DNA of 64,000 bases from AP-15 sp963703665 (lineage in GTDB: Bacteria; Pseudomonadota; Alphaproteobacteria; ATCC43930; CGMCC-115725): positions 1 to 64,000 of the forward strand of contig CAVPFB010000009.1 in assembly GCA_963703665.1 (NCBI GenBank), in the 5' to 3' direction. A program made the position numbers and the translations under genes. Below the pieces are notes generated by a model. It had not been told where the DNA came from. It saw nothing but the letters and a program-made list of their open reading frames with translations, and searched no databases. Of this stretch, positions 54,996-63,747 are shown in pieces (the stretch's first letter is position 1; every line of letters begins with the position of its first letter).

Positions 54996-55310
54996 ATGAG
55001 TATTCTTACCGACGAGATCGCCCGGCGGCGGACGTTTGCGATCATTTCGCATCCCGATGCCGGCAAGACCACTCTGACCGAGAAGCTGCTGCTGTTCGGC
55101 GGGGCGATCCAGCTGGCGGGCGAGGTCAAGGCGCGCGGCGACCGGCGGCGGGCGCGTTCCGACTGGATGGCGATCGAGCGCGAGCGCGGCATCCCGGTCA
55201 GCTCGGCGGTGATGGCCTTCGAGCACGAGGGGCTGAGCTTCAACCTGCTTGACACGCGGGACCACCAGGATTTCAGCGAAGACACCCAGCGTACCCCGAC
55301 TGCGGTCGAC
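54996..55310 (+). pseudogene. prfC: 5' fragment of prfC (outer copy)
   Basis: About 105 codons of peptide chain release factor 3: start, G1 loop SHPDAGKTTLTE and the switch region. It is over 90 percent identical by eye in DNA to the start of the inner prfC at 56182, with mostly silent differences. The G3 motif DTPGHQDF is changed to DTRDHQDF, and homology stops abruptly after GCGGTCGAC at 55310. The matching 3' end lies at 58923-58951. It would give a non-functional stub. Confidence 0.85.
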
Positions 55311-55334
55311 GGCCCGTCAGGCGGAAAATCGGCA

Positions 55335-55757
55335 TTACGGTGTGACGACCTCGATCAGCGCCGAGAAACGACGAAAATCCGCTTCGTTGAAGGTCAGCAG
55401 CCGGCGTTCGCCATGCGCGAGCATCGTCGCGACGACATTGGCGTCATGGACCTGGCGACCGCCAAAGGAATAACGGCGGGTCAGCTCCATCAGCTGACCC
55501 CATACTGCGAGGCCGTCCTCAAGGATGGCGAAGCGCTGCACGAATGCCGCAGCGTCCGCCGTCGCCTCGGTGAGGCTGAGAGGCTTTCCCCAGGTCTGAG
55601 CACGCGTCATTACGGCGATGTATTCGCGCAGTATCTGCCGGCTGATCGAGAGCGGCTCGTCGGCGGCCATCCGGGCGAGCGCAGCCCGGGCTCGATCGCG
55701 GAACGGCGCTCCTTCGGCCGTAGCATAGACGAGGACGTTGGTATCGACGAAGCTCAC
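55335..55757 (-). CDS. PIN-domain (VapC-like) toxin
   Basis: A 140-residue PIN protein. It begins SFVDTNVLVYATAEG (first Asp), has ILREYIAVMTRA (Glu), VHDANVVATML (Asp) and LLTFNEADFRRF (Asp), the four acidic residues of PIN ribonucleases. GTG 55757 overlaps the upstream antitoxin stop as GTGA. It probably cleaves RNA when not neutralised. It lies inside the prfC mosaic. Confidence 0.85.
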   Translation of the reverse strand: MSFVDTNVLVYATAEGAPFRDRARAALARMAADEPLSISRQILREYIAVMTRAQTWGKPLSLTEATADAAAFVQRFAILEDGLAVWGQLMELTRRYSFGGRQVHDANVVATMLAHGERRLLTFNEADFRRFSALIEVVTP

Positions 55758-55990
55758 CGCCCGTCTTCGTCGTAGATGTCCCCGCGCCGCAGGCTCAACC
55801 CCACGGGCCAGGGTCCCAGATCGTGACTGGGCAGGGCGTCGGCGTCGAAAGGCGCAGCGGGTCGCTGGCGGGCGGGCGGCGCCGTCACATCGATGGTGAC
55901 CTCGTGTTCGCCGGCCGGCACGACAGCGGGGGCAGTGCCGGTGATCCGGTGATCGGGCCCAACCAGGATGCGGGTGCGGATTTCGGTCAT
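55754..55990 (-). CDS. Antitoxin partner of the PIN toxin
   Basis: A 78-residue protein directly upstream of and coupled to the PIN toxin. The end, LPSHDLGPWPVGLSLRRGDIYDEDG, follows the pattern (HD-GPW...SLRR-DIY-DDGR) I associate with antitoxins of PIN-type pairs. The N-terminal part (VPAGEHEVTIDV) is beta-rich and may bind DNA for autoregulation. The assignment rests mainly on position and tail motif. Confidence 0.7.
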   Translation of the reverse strand: MTEIRTRILVGPDHRITGTAPAVVPAGEHEVTIDVTAPPARQRPAAPFDADALPSHDLGPWPVGLSLRRGDIYDEDGR

Positions 55991-56181
55991 GGCTCTGCAA
56001 CGTCAAACGCGAATATTGCCGATGATACCAGATGCGCGGGCCATCCTAGTCGCGTCGATGCCTTCAGCCGCCCTCCTCGCAGTTGGCAAAGCGCCGCACA
56101 CCCATCATATCCACCCACCAGCGCCGGTATAATGGGGCGCTTGCGAGCGACGGCCTGCGTCGCGGGAACAGTTGAAGCGGA

Positions 56182-57790
56182 ATGATGAGCACCCTTAGCG
56201 ACGAGATCGCGCGGCGGCGGACGTTTGCGATCATCTCGCATCCGGACGCCGGCAAGACCACCCTGACCGAGAAACTGCTGCTGTTCGGCGGCGCGATCCA
56301 GCTCGCCGGCGAGGTCAAGGCGCGCGGCGACCGGCGGCGGGCGCGCTCCGACTGGATGGCGATCGAGCGCGAGCGCGGCATCTCGGTCAGCTCGGCGGTG
56401 ATGACCTTCGAGCATGACGGGCTGACCTTCAACCTGCTCGACACGCCGGGCCACCAGGATTTCAGCGAGGACACCTATCGCACGCTGACCGCGGTCGACA
56501 GCGCCGTCATGGTGCTCGACGCCGCCCGCGGCATCGAGGAGCAGACCCGCAAGCTGTTCGAGGTGTGCCGGCTGCGCGACGTGCCGATCGTGACCTTCAT
56601 CAACAAGCTCGACCGCGAGAGCCGCGACCCGTTCGACCTGCTGGACGAGATCGAGCAGAGCCTGGCGCTCGACGTGACCCCGGCGAGCTGGCCGATCGGC
56701 ATGGGCCGCGATTTTCTCGGCACCTGGGATCTGTTCGACGAACGCGCTGCTGCTGTTCGAGCGCGGCGCCCACGACCAGGTCGTCGAGCCGGTCAGGTGC
56801 AGCGGGCTCGACGATCCCGAGCTGGCGCGGCGGCTGCCGGCGAAGCGGCGCTCGCGCAAACTGCGCGAGGAGGTCGAGATGGCGCGCGGGCTGTGCCCGC
56901 CGTTCGACCGCGAGGCGTTTCGCGACGGGCCATCTGACCCCGGTGTTCTTCGGCAGCGCCCTGAACAATTTCGGGGTGCGCGAGTTGTTGCACGGCATCG
57001 CCGAACTGGCGCCGCCGCCGCGGCCGCAGCCGGCGGTCGGAGCCGACGGGCCGCAGCGCGATCCGGCCGGAGGAGCCCGAGGTCGCCGGCTTTGTCTTCA
57101 AGGTGCAGGCCAATATCGACCCGCAGCATCGCGACCGCATCGCCTTTGTGCGGCTCGCCTCGGGCCGGTTTCATGCGCGGCATGAAGTTGAAGAACGTCC
57201 GCACCGGGCGGCTCATGTCGGTGCAGGCCCCGGTGTTTTTCCTGGCGCGCGAGCGCAACCTCGCCGAGGAGGCGTGGCCCGGCGACATCATCGGCATCCC
57301 TAATCACGGCAGCCTGCGTATCGGCGACACCCTGACCGAGGGCGGCGAGATCCGGGTCACCGGCATCCCGAGCTTTGCCCCCGAGATCCTGCGCCGGGTG
57401 CGGCTCGACGACCCGATGAAGTCGAAGCATCTGCGCCATGCGCTCGAGCAGCTGGCCGAGGAGGGGGTGACCCGCGTGTTCAAGCCGCTGACCGGCGGCG
57501 ACTGGATCGTCGGCGTCGTCGGCGCGCTGCAGCTCGACGTGCTGACCGCACGGCTCGAAGCCGAGTATGGGCTGGCGACCCGGCTCGACGGCGCGCCCTA
57601 TCAGGCGGCGCGCTGGCTCGAAGCCGACGACCCGGCCGAAATCGAGCGCTTCCGCCTCAAGAACCCGTCGGCCAGCGCCGAGGACCATGACGGCGTCCCG
57701 GTGTTTCTCGCCCGCAACGCCTGGGACCTGCGCACGACGATCGAGGAATGGCCGGCATTGCGCTTCAAGGAGACCCGCGAGCAGAGCTGA
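56182..57790 (+). CDS. prfC: Peptide chain release factor 3 (inner copy; four single-base frameshifts)
   Basis: RF3 is the GTPase that recycles RF1/RF2. The first frame has intact G1 (SHPDAGKTTLTE), G3 (DTPGHQDF) and G4 (NKLDRES). Extra bases at about 56741, 56930, 57064 and 57171 break the frame. Corrected in turn they give LLLFERGAHDQVVEP, HLTPVFFGSALNNFGVRELL, GFVFKVQANIDPQHRDRIAF and RGMKLKNVRTG, ending RFKETREQS at 57790. The length is then normal (about 535 residues). Either the sequence has insertion errors or this copy has decayed as well. Confidence 0.85.
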
Positions 57791-57856
57791 GGTGACTAGC
57801 CAAATGGCCTCTGTTACTCTGGTGGGTCTCGACCCACTGATGCTGGTGCTGCTCGG

Positions 57857-58136
57857 ATGCGCCTTGACTGGGACCGGGACAAGAGCCGCGCCAATCTGCG
57901 CAAACACGGTGTCAGCTTCGAGATCACGGGTGTTTGAGGATCCGAATCAGCTATCAATCCAAGATCGCTTCGAGGGGGACGAGGAGCGCTGGCAGACAAT
58001 GGGCCTCGTCAATGCCATCGTTGTTCTGATCGTAGCTCATACCGTCAGCGATGACGGCGAAGAAGAAATCGTTCGAATTATTTCGGCTCGCAAGGCGACA
58101 CCGAGGGAAAGGCAGAGATACCATGAAGGCATCTGA
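57857..58136 (+). CDS. brnT: BrnT-family toxin (one frameshift)
   Basis: MRLDWDRDKSRANLRKHGVSFEI is the BrnT start (W-D..K-x2-N-x2-KHGVSF-E). An extra base near 57920-57928 (GGG run) moves the frame to FEDPNQLSIQDRFEGDEERW, and the C-terminus IRIISARKATPRERQRY is canonical. BrnT is a RelE-fold ribonuclease. About 93 residues corrected. It overlaps the antitoxin gene by 14 bases. Confidence 0.82.
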
Positions 58137-58867
58137 CAAAGCTGCGGCGGAGCTGTCCGCGCTCGCGGATTTGCCGGATTCGGAAATCGATACGAGCGAC
58201 ATCCCGGAGAGTGCGGACTGGACCGATGCCCTTCGGGGAAGATTTGATCGAAGAGGTACACCATCAAGGCCTGCCGTATCCTTGAAGCGAATGTCGAATG
58301 AACAAAAGGCGGAGATTCGCACGTTGTTGCTTCAAGGAATGAGCCGCTACGACATTGCTGAGCAGCTCGGCGTGACGCCTGGTCAGGTGAGCGCGGTTAG
58401 GGCGTGGATTACCATGCGAAACCCAGCCATGGTTCTCCCCGCCCAGGTCAACGCCGAGAGCGACGAAATAGTAGAGGCTGTCGAGACGACCTTTGGGCTG
58501 GAGCGAGACCTACAGGCAGGCGTTACGAAGGAATATTGCGCAGCTTGAACCTGGTTTGACGATCGTGGATGGGGATCGAGAGCGACGAGTTGAATCTGGT
58601 GGACGCATCGACATCCTGGCGAAGGATCGTTCTGGCGGGATGGTCGTAATCGAGCTCAAGGCGGGTCGTGCGGATCGGGATGCTGTAGGACAGATTCTCG
58701 CGTACATCGGAGAACTGATGGACGAAGCCACGTCGGTGCGAGGAATTCTGGTTGCCGCCGAGTTCTCTCCGCGCTCGTTAGCGGCAGCAAGAGCAGCACC
58801 AAATATAAGACTGATACGTTATGGGATCCAGTTTTCGTTCAACGCGATTGAGGTGCGTAAAGTTTAA
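58123..58867 (+). CDS. BrnA N-terminus joined in frame to a NucS-like nuclease (one frameshift)
   Basis: From ATG 58123 the first 45 residues are the BrnA antitoxin start (LADLPDSEIDTSDIPE, DWTDALRGRF). The BrnA ribbon-helix-helix end is missing. The frame runs directly into MSNEQKAEIRTLLLQGMSRYDIAEQLGVTPGQVSAVRAW, a helix-turn-helix, then ERDLQ. After an extra base near 58513 it continues into a NucS/DUF91-type PD-(D/E)xK nuclease (LEPGLTIVD, GRIDILAKDRSGGMVVIELK, QILAYIGEL). ATG 58291 could start the nuclease separately. This looks like a recombination junction. Confidence 0.7.
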
Positions 58868-58922
58868 CCTCCCGTCACTACGATGTTTAGCTAAATCTAA
58901 CGAAAGCTGATCTTGTCTGCTG

Positions 58923-58951
58923 CATTTCAAGGAGCCCGCGAGCGGAGCTGA
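58923..58951 (+). pseudogene. prfC: 3'-terminal fragment of prfC (outer copy)
   Basis: GCATTTCAAGGAG-CCCGCGAGCGG... ending in GAGCTGAGG matches the last 30 bases of the inner prfC (57764-57793) with two or three mismatches and one missing base. Restoring that base reads FKETRERS-stop, against FKETREQS-stop in the inner copy. It marks the right border of the mosaic. Confidence 0.7.
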
Positions 58952-58965
58952 GGGCCGATCTCTCT

Positions 58966-60375
58966 TCAGGCCAGCGCCGCGGCTCCCTCGGTCACGGTTT
59001 CGAGCTGGCCGACGGTTTCGCGGCCGAAGATCAGCGGGATGAAGGCGCCGATTGTGACCATGACGAGGATCGTGCCGAAGAAGATCGCCGGCGACCCGGT
59101 ATGCGGCTCCATCAAGAACGGCGCGGTCACCCCGGAGAAGATCCGCCCAACCGATTCGCCAAAGATATGCCCGCGGCCGCGCAGCGCCGTCGGGAACTGC
59201 TCCGCGAGATAGACTCGGAAGGCGGTCGCGGTGGAAAGGGCGGTGAAGCCGGTCATCAATGCGCCGGTGACCATGACGGTTGTCGCGTAATGTCCCGCGC
59301 GGTGCGCCATCATCATCAGCACAAGGCCGGGGAGGGCGCCGAACATTGCATAGAAAATCGTCCAGCGCCGCCCGATGATCTCCATCAGAAAGCCGGTGAA
59401 GCCTTTTCCGGGGATGCTCGCGGCGAACACCAGCGAACTGACGCCAAAGCTCAAACTGACCGCGGCGCCCTGATCGACCAGCGCCTTTGGCAGCAGCACC
59501 GAGATCAGAAAAAACGCGGTGCCACAAAAGACGTAGCTGGATATGCCGATCGCCGTCCAGCGCAGCTGGCCGCGACCAAACAACGCCCGATAGGGCGGCA
59601 GCTGTTCGCGCACCCCTTGCACATTGTCACCGAGGTCCGCGGCAGTAAGTTCCGGCACCCGCCCGCCGGCCCGGCGAATGATCCGATTGACGGTGTCGAC
59701 CGCCGCCGCGGTCCGGCCTCGGCGCAGATACCAGCGCGGACTTTCCGGAATCAAAAAATAGATCAGCGCCGGCACGACAAAAAACGCGAGGCCACCGGGC
59801 AGCGCCATCATCCTGAAGGCGTTGGGACTGCCGGCAAAAAGAAAGCCGACGAAGGGCAGCACCGTGAACGAGGCGGCAAGCGACATCTCGTAGACAGCGC
59901 CGAAGGTGCGCCGGTGCTGCGCCGGCATCAGCTCGGCGGCGATCGGGAATGGCGCCGACACCGCAAAACCGCCGCCGAGGCCGGTCAACAGCCGCAGGCC
60001 GATCAGCTGCTCGGCGTTCTGCACGAGCGGAATCAGCAGGGTGAAAAAGGTGATCGCGCCGACGCCAATCAGCATGATGGTCTTGCGGCTGAAATGGTCG
60101 GAGATCGTCGAGGCGATGAAACCGCCGACGCAAATCATCAAGGTTGAAGCAATCGCAAGAAAGCGGACGTCGCCCGGGGTCAGATGCAACGGGTGCTTTG
60201 CCAGCACCAGCAAGGAGCCGGTCATGACCAAGTCGTAGCCGTCGATAAAGCCGACGAGCCCCAGCACGCCGATCACCATCAGGTGATAGGGGCTGAAGGC
60301 AATGCTGTCGAGCTTGCGCCCGAGCAAGTGGCCGGCCGATGTGGCGGACCGGCTGAAAGGGCTACTTTCTGCCAC
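58966..60375 (-). CDS. MFS transporter, sugar-porter-like (paralogue 1)
   Basis: A 469-residue transporter with twelve TM helices. GTG 60375 follows GGGAGGTC. Visible motifs are the N-terminal LGRKLDSIAFSPYHLMVI, ISDHFSRKTIMLIGVG (motif A), PESPRWYLRRGR (sugar-porter) and FLMEIIGRRWTIFYA. It belongs to the sugar/aromatic-acid:H+ symporter branch of MFS. The substrate is unknown. It is most similar to paralogue 3. Confidence 0.85.
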   Translation of the reverse strand: MAESSPFSRSATSAGHLLGRKLDSIAFSPYHLMVIGVLGLVGFIDGYDLVMTGSLLVLAKHPLHLTPGDVRFLAIASTLMICVGGFIASTISDHFSRKTIMLIGVGAITFFTLLIPLVQNAEQLIGLRLLTGLGGGFAVSAPFPIAAELMPAQHRRTFGAVYEMSLAASFTVLPFVGFLFAGSPNAFRMMALPGGLAFFVVPALIYFLIPESPRWYLRRGRTAAAVDTVNRIIRRAGGRVPELTAADLGDNVQGVREQLPPYRALFGRGQLRWTAIGISSYVFCGTAFFLISVLLPKALVDQGAAVSLSFGVSSLVFAASIPGKGFTGFLMEIIGRRWTIFYAMFGALPGLVLMMMAHRAGHYATTVMVTGALMTGFTALSTATAFRVYLAEQFPTALRGRGHIFGESVGRIFSGVTAPFLMEPHTGSPAIFFGTILVMVTIGAFIPLIFGRETVGQLETVTEGAAALA

Positions 60376-60592
60376 AGCGACCTCCCAGATTATTGGTCGA
60401 CCCCCGGAAAGCCGTGCGGACCGCAACGCGGACGAGGCCGGTGCTTCGCTTCTTCGGCGGAGATTCTATACTTTACCGACACCTCATCGGTTGGGATGGC
60501 CGCAACGGCGCTCGATCGGGTTGACGTGTCGTTCCTGTTCCAAATCGGCGGCGATGGCTGCCGCTCGCGTCTTTTCGCCCGGCCGGCATGCG
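60376..60592. repeat. Leader of MFS paralogue 1, similar to the other two leaders
   Basis: Next to the start, AATCTGGGAGGTCGC (read leftward) is shared with paralogue 3 and, with changes, paralogue 2. Farther up, GTTGACGTGTCGTTCCTGTT resembles segments at the same distance in the other leaders. This suggests the duplications carried the promoter region along. Confidence 0.55.
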
Positions 60593-62005
60593 TCAGGCCG
60601 GGGCGGTGACGCCCTCGGAGACCGCTTCGAGCTGACCCACGGTTTCCTTGCCGAACAGCACCGGGATCAAGGCGCCGACCGCCACCACAGTGAGGATCGT
60701 TCCAAAGAAGATCGTCGCCGAACTGGTGTACGGCGTCATCAGAAACGGGGCCACGCCGCCGGCGAACAAGCGGCCGAACGACTCGCCGAAGATGTGGCCG
60801 CGGCCACGCAGCGCTGTCGGAAACTGTTCGGAGAGATAGACACGGCAAGCGGTGAAGGCCGATAGCACGGTAAAGCCGGTGATCAATCCGCCGGTGACCA
60901 GCACGACTGTCGCGTACTGCCCGGCCCGGTGCGCCATCAGCATCAGGAAGATGCCGGGAAGCGATCCAGCGAGCGCATAGAAGATGGTCCAGCGCCGCCC
61001 GATGATCTCCATCAGAAAGCCGGTGAAGGCCTTGCCCGGGATGCTGGCGAAATACACCAGCGAAGTCAGGCCAAAAGCCGCCGCGGGCAGCATCGCGTGC
61101 TGATCGACCAGCGCCTTTGGCAGCAGCACCGAAATCAGAAAGTAAGCGGTTCCGGCGAACATTCCGGCCAAAATGCCGACCGTGGTCCAGCGTATCTGGC
61201 CGCGGGCGAACAATGCCCAATAGGGCGGCAGCTGTTCGGGTCGGGTGTGGTCGTTGTCGCCGAGCGCTTCGACATTCAGCGGCGGCACGCGGCTGCCGGC
61301 TCGCCTGATGATCAGGTTGACGAGATTGACCGCGATCTCCGGCCGCCCCTTGCGCAGATACCAGCGTGGGCTTTCGGGGAGCGCAAAATAAACGATCACC
61401 GGGACGACGGCCAGCGCCAGCCCGCCGGGCAATGCCAGATACCGGAACGCATCAGGGTTGCCGGCGAGCAGGCCGGCAATGAATGGCACCACGGTGAACG
61501 AGGTCGCGAGCGCCATCTCGTAGACGGCGCCATAGGTGCGCCGGTGCTGTGCCGGCATCAGCTCCGCCGCAATCGGAAACGCCGCCGAAACCACCCCGCC
61601 GGCGCCGACGCCGGTCAAGAGACGCAGGATGATCAGCTGCTCGGCCGTTTGCACCAGCGGGATCAGCAACGTCAAAAAAGTTGTCGCTATGACACCGATC
61701 AGCACGATGCTTTTGCGGCTCAAATGATCGGAGATCGCCGAAAAGAAGAAGCCGCCGAGGCACAGCATAAAGGTCGGGCCAGCTGCGAGCCAGCGGATAT
61801 CGGTCTCGGTCAGATGCAATGGCTTTTTGGCCAGAACCAGGAGCGAGCCGGTCATCACCAGGTCGTAGCCTTCGATGAACCCGACGAGCGCGAGGACGGC
61901 AATGATCAATACGTGGTAGCCGCTGAACGGAATGCTGTCGAGCTTGCGCCCGAGCAGATAACCGGCGCTGGTTACCGATCGGGCGATCGGACGGATTTCT
62001 GCCAT
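60593..62005 (-). CDS. MFS transporter, sugar-porter-like (paralogue 2)
   Basis: A 470-residue, twelve-helix protein from ATG 62005 (GGGAGGCTCACC upstream). It shares LLGRKLDSIPFSGYHVLII, ISDHLSRKSIVLIGVI, PESPRWYLRKGR and FLMEIIGRRWTIFYA with its neighbours but is the most diverged of the three. Specific differences around VGAGGVVSAAFPIA and the central loop suggest a different substrate. Confidence 0.85.
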   Translation of the reverse strand: MAEIRPIARSVTSAGYLLGRKLDSIPFSGYHVLIIAVLALVGFIEGYDLVMTGSLLVLAKKPLHLTETDIRWLAAGPTFMLCLGGFFFSAISDHLSRKSIVLIGVIATTFLTLLIPLVQTAEQLIILRLLTGVGAGGVVSAAFPIAAELMPAQHRRTYGAVYEMALATSFTVVPFIAGLLAGNPDAFRYLALPGGLALAVVPVIVYFALPESPRWYLRKGRPEIAVNLVNLIIRRAGSRVPPLNVEALGDNDHTRPEQLPPYWALFARGQIRWTTVGILAGMFAGTAYFLISVLLPKALVDQHAMLPAAAFGLTSLVYFASIPGKAFTGFLMEIIGRRWTIFYALAGSLPGIFLMLMAHRAGQYATVVLVTGGLITGFTVLSAFTACRVYLSEQFPTALRGRGHIFGESFGRLFAGGVAPFLMTPYTSSATIFFGTILTVVAVGALIPVLFGKETVGQLEAVSEGVTAPA

Positions 62006-62337
62006 GGTGAGCCTCCCAGGTTGGCCGAACCCGAGGGGAACCGTGCGGAGCCTAAAGCGAGCGAGACTGAGACCGAGCGCTTCTTTGGTTGGTTGGCTTC
62101 TGAGATACGCCGATTACTCTGGCCGAGACGCCTCGCAAGTTCTGGCAGCCCCACAAGATGCCACCGGATCGATGTGTTGCCTCTGTTTCAAGTAAGGCGG
62201 CGGTTGTTTTGCTCGCCCGTCCGACCCGGGGTGGGCCATGCCGCCAGCGTAGCCCAGCTGCGGCAAATTGTCATCCGGCAAAACGCGCGCCCGATCGGGC
62301 CGCGCGTCTGATCATGCAGTCGGGCGATCGTGCCGCC
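62006..62337. repeat. Leader of MFS paralogue 2
   Basis: These 330 bases upstream of paralogue 2 hold no gene. They contain GATCGATGTGTTGCCTCTGTTT and TTTTGCTCGCC segments in the same order as the leader at 63748-64000, and both have an ATTGTCATC segment farther upstream, supporting duplication of the regulatory region with the gene. Confidence 0.5.
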
Positions 62338-63747
62338 TCAAACCAGCACGGCAGACCCCTCGGTCACGGTTTCGAGCTGGCCGACGGTTTCGCGGCCGAA
62401 AACCAGCGGGATGAAGGCGCCGATCGCGACCACGACCAAAATCACCCCGAAAAAGATCGTCGGCGACCCGACATAGGGCTCCATCAAGAACGGCGCCGAG
62501 ACGCCGGAGAACACCCGGGCGAACGACTCGCCAAAAATATGCCCGCGGCCCCGCAGCGCCGTCGGGAACTGCTCGGACAGATAGACGCGGAAGGCAGTGG
62601 CCGCCGACAGCGCGGTAAAGCCGGTGATCAGCGCGCCGGTGATCATGACCAGGGTCGCGTACAGCCCCGCCCGGTGCGCCATCAGCATCAGCAACAGCCC
62701 GGGCAGCGATCCGGCGAGCGCGTAGGTGATGGTCCAGCGCCGCCCGATGATCTCCATCAAGAAGCCGGTAAAAGCCTTTCCCGGAATGCTCGCCGCGAAC
62801 ACCAGCGAGCTCACCCCAAAGCTCAAGCTGACCGCCGCCCCTTGATCGACCAGCGCCTTCGGCAGCAGCACAGAAATCAGGAAAAAGGCGGTGCTGGCGC
62901 AGATAAATGTGAGGATGCCGACCGCGGTCCAGCGCAGCTGGCCGGGGCGAAACAAGGCCCAATAAGGCGGCAGCCGCTCGGGGATCGTTACGAGGTTATC
63001 CCCGAGCGCCTCAACAGTCAGCGCCGCCAGTCGGCCGCCGGCCCGGCGATTAATCTCGTTGACGGTGTCGACCGCCAGCTGGGCCTGACCCTTTCTCAAA
63101 TGCCAGCGCGGGCTCTCCGGTACCAGATAGTAGATCAGCGCCGGCACGACGAAAAACGCGAGGCCGCCCGGCAATGCGATCAGCCGGAAGGCGTTGCCGT
63201 TGCCGGCGAGCAGCAGACCGACGAACGGCAGCACCGTGAACGAGCTGGCCAGGGCCATCTCGTAGACCGCGCTGAAGGTGCGCCGGTGCCGTGCGGGCAT
63301 CAATTCGGCGGCGATCGGAAACGCCGCCGAGACCGCAAAGCCGCCGCCGAGGCCGGTCAGCAGGCGGACGATGATCAGCTGCTCGCCATTTTGCACCAGC
63401 GGGATCAGCAAGGTGGAAAAGGTCACGGCGGCCACGCCGATCAGCATGATGGTTTTGCGGCTCCAGTGATCGGAAATCGCGGAGGCGATGAAGCCGCCGA
63501 CGCAGATCATCAAGGTGGAGGCGACGGCCAGAAAGCGAATATCGGCCGGGGTCAGATGCAGCGGCCGCTTCGCCAGCACGAGCAGCGAGCCGGTGACCGC
63601 GAGGTCGTAGCCGTCGACAAAGCCGACGAGCCCGAGCACGGCGATCACCATCAGGTGATAGGGGCTGAACGCAATGCTGTCGAGCTTGCGGCCGAGGACG
63701 AAGCTGGCGGTCGTTGCCGATCGGGCGACCGGACGGATGTCTTCCAT
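62338..63747 (-). CDS. MFS transporter, sugar-porter-like (paralogue 3)
   Basis: A 469-residue protein from ATG 63747 (GGGAGGTCGCC upstream). It is nearly superimposable on paralogue 1: LGRKLDSIAFSPYHLMVIAV, ISDHWSRKTIMLIGVA, PESPRWHLRKGQ, FLMEIIGRRWTITYA and the same C-terminal FGRETVGQLETVTEG. Intact reading frame. It is likely the most recent duplicate of paralogue 1. Confidence 0.85.
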   Translation of the reverse strand: MEDIRPVARSATTASFVLGRKLDSIAFSPYHLMVIAVLGLVGFVDGYDLAVTGSLLVLAKRPLHLTPADIRFLAVASTLMICVGGFIASAISDHWSRKTIMLIGVAAVTFSTLLIPLVQNGEQLIIVRLLTGLGGGFAVSAAFPIAAELMPARHRRTFSAVYEMALASSFTVLPFVGLLLAGNGNAFRLIALPGGLAFFVVPALIYYLVPESPRWHLRKGQAQLAVDTVNEINRRAGGRLAALTVEALGDNLVTIPERLPPYWALFRPGQLRWTAVGILTFICASTAFFLISVLLPKALVDQGAAVSLSFGVSSLVFAASIPGKAFTGFLMEIIGRRWTITYALAGSLPGLLLMLMAHRAGLYATLVMITGALITGFTALSAATAFRVYLSEQFPTALRGRGHIFGESFARVFSGVSAPFLMEPYVGSPTIFFGVILVVVAIGAFIPLVFGRETVGQLETVTEGSAVLV

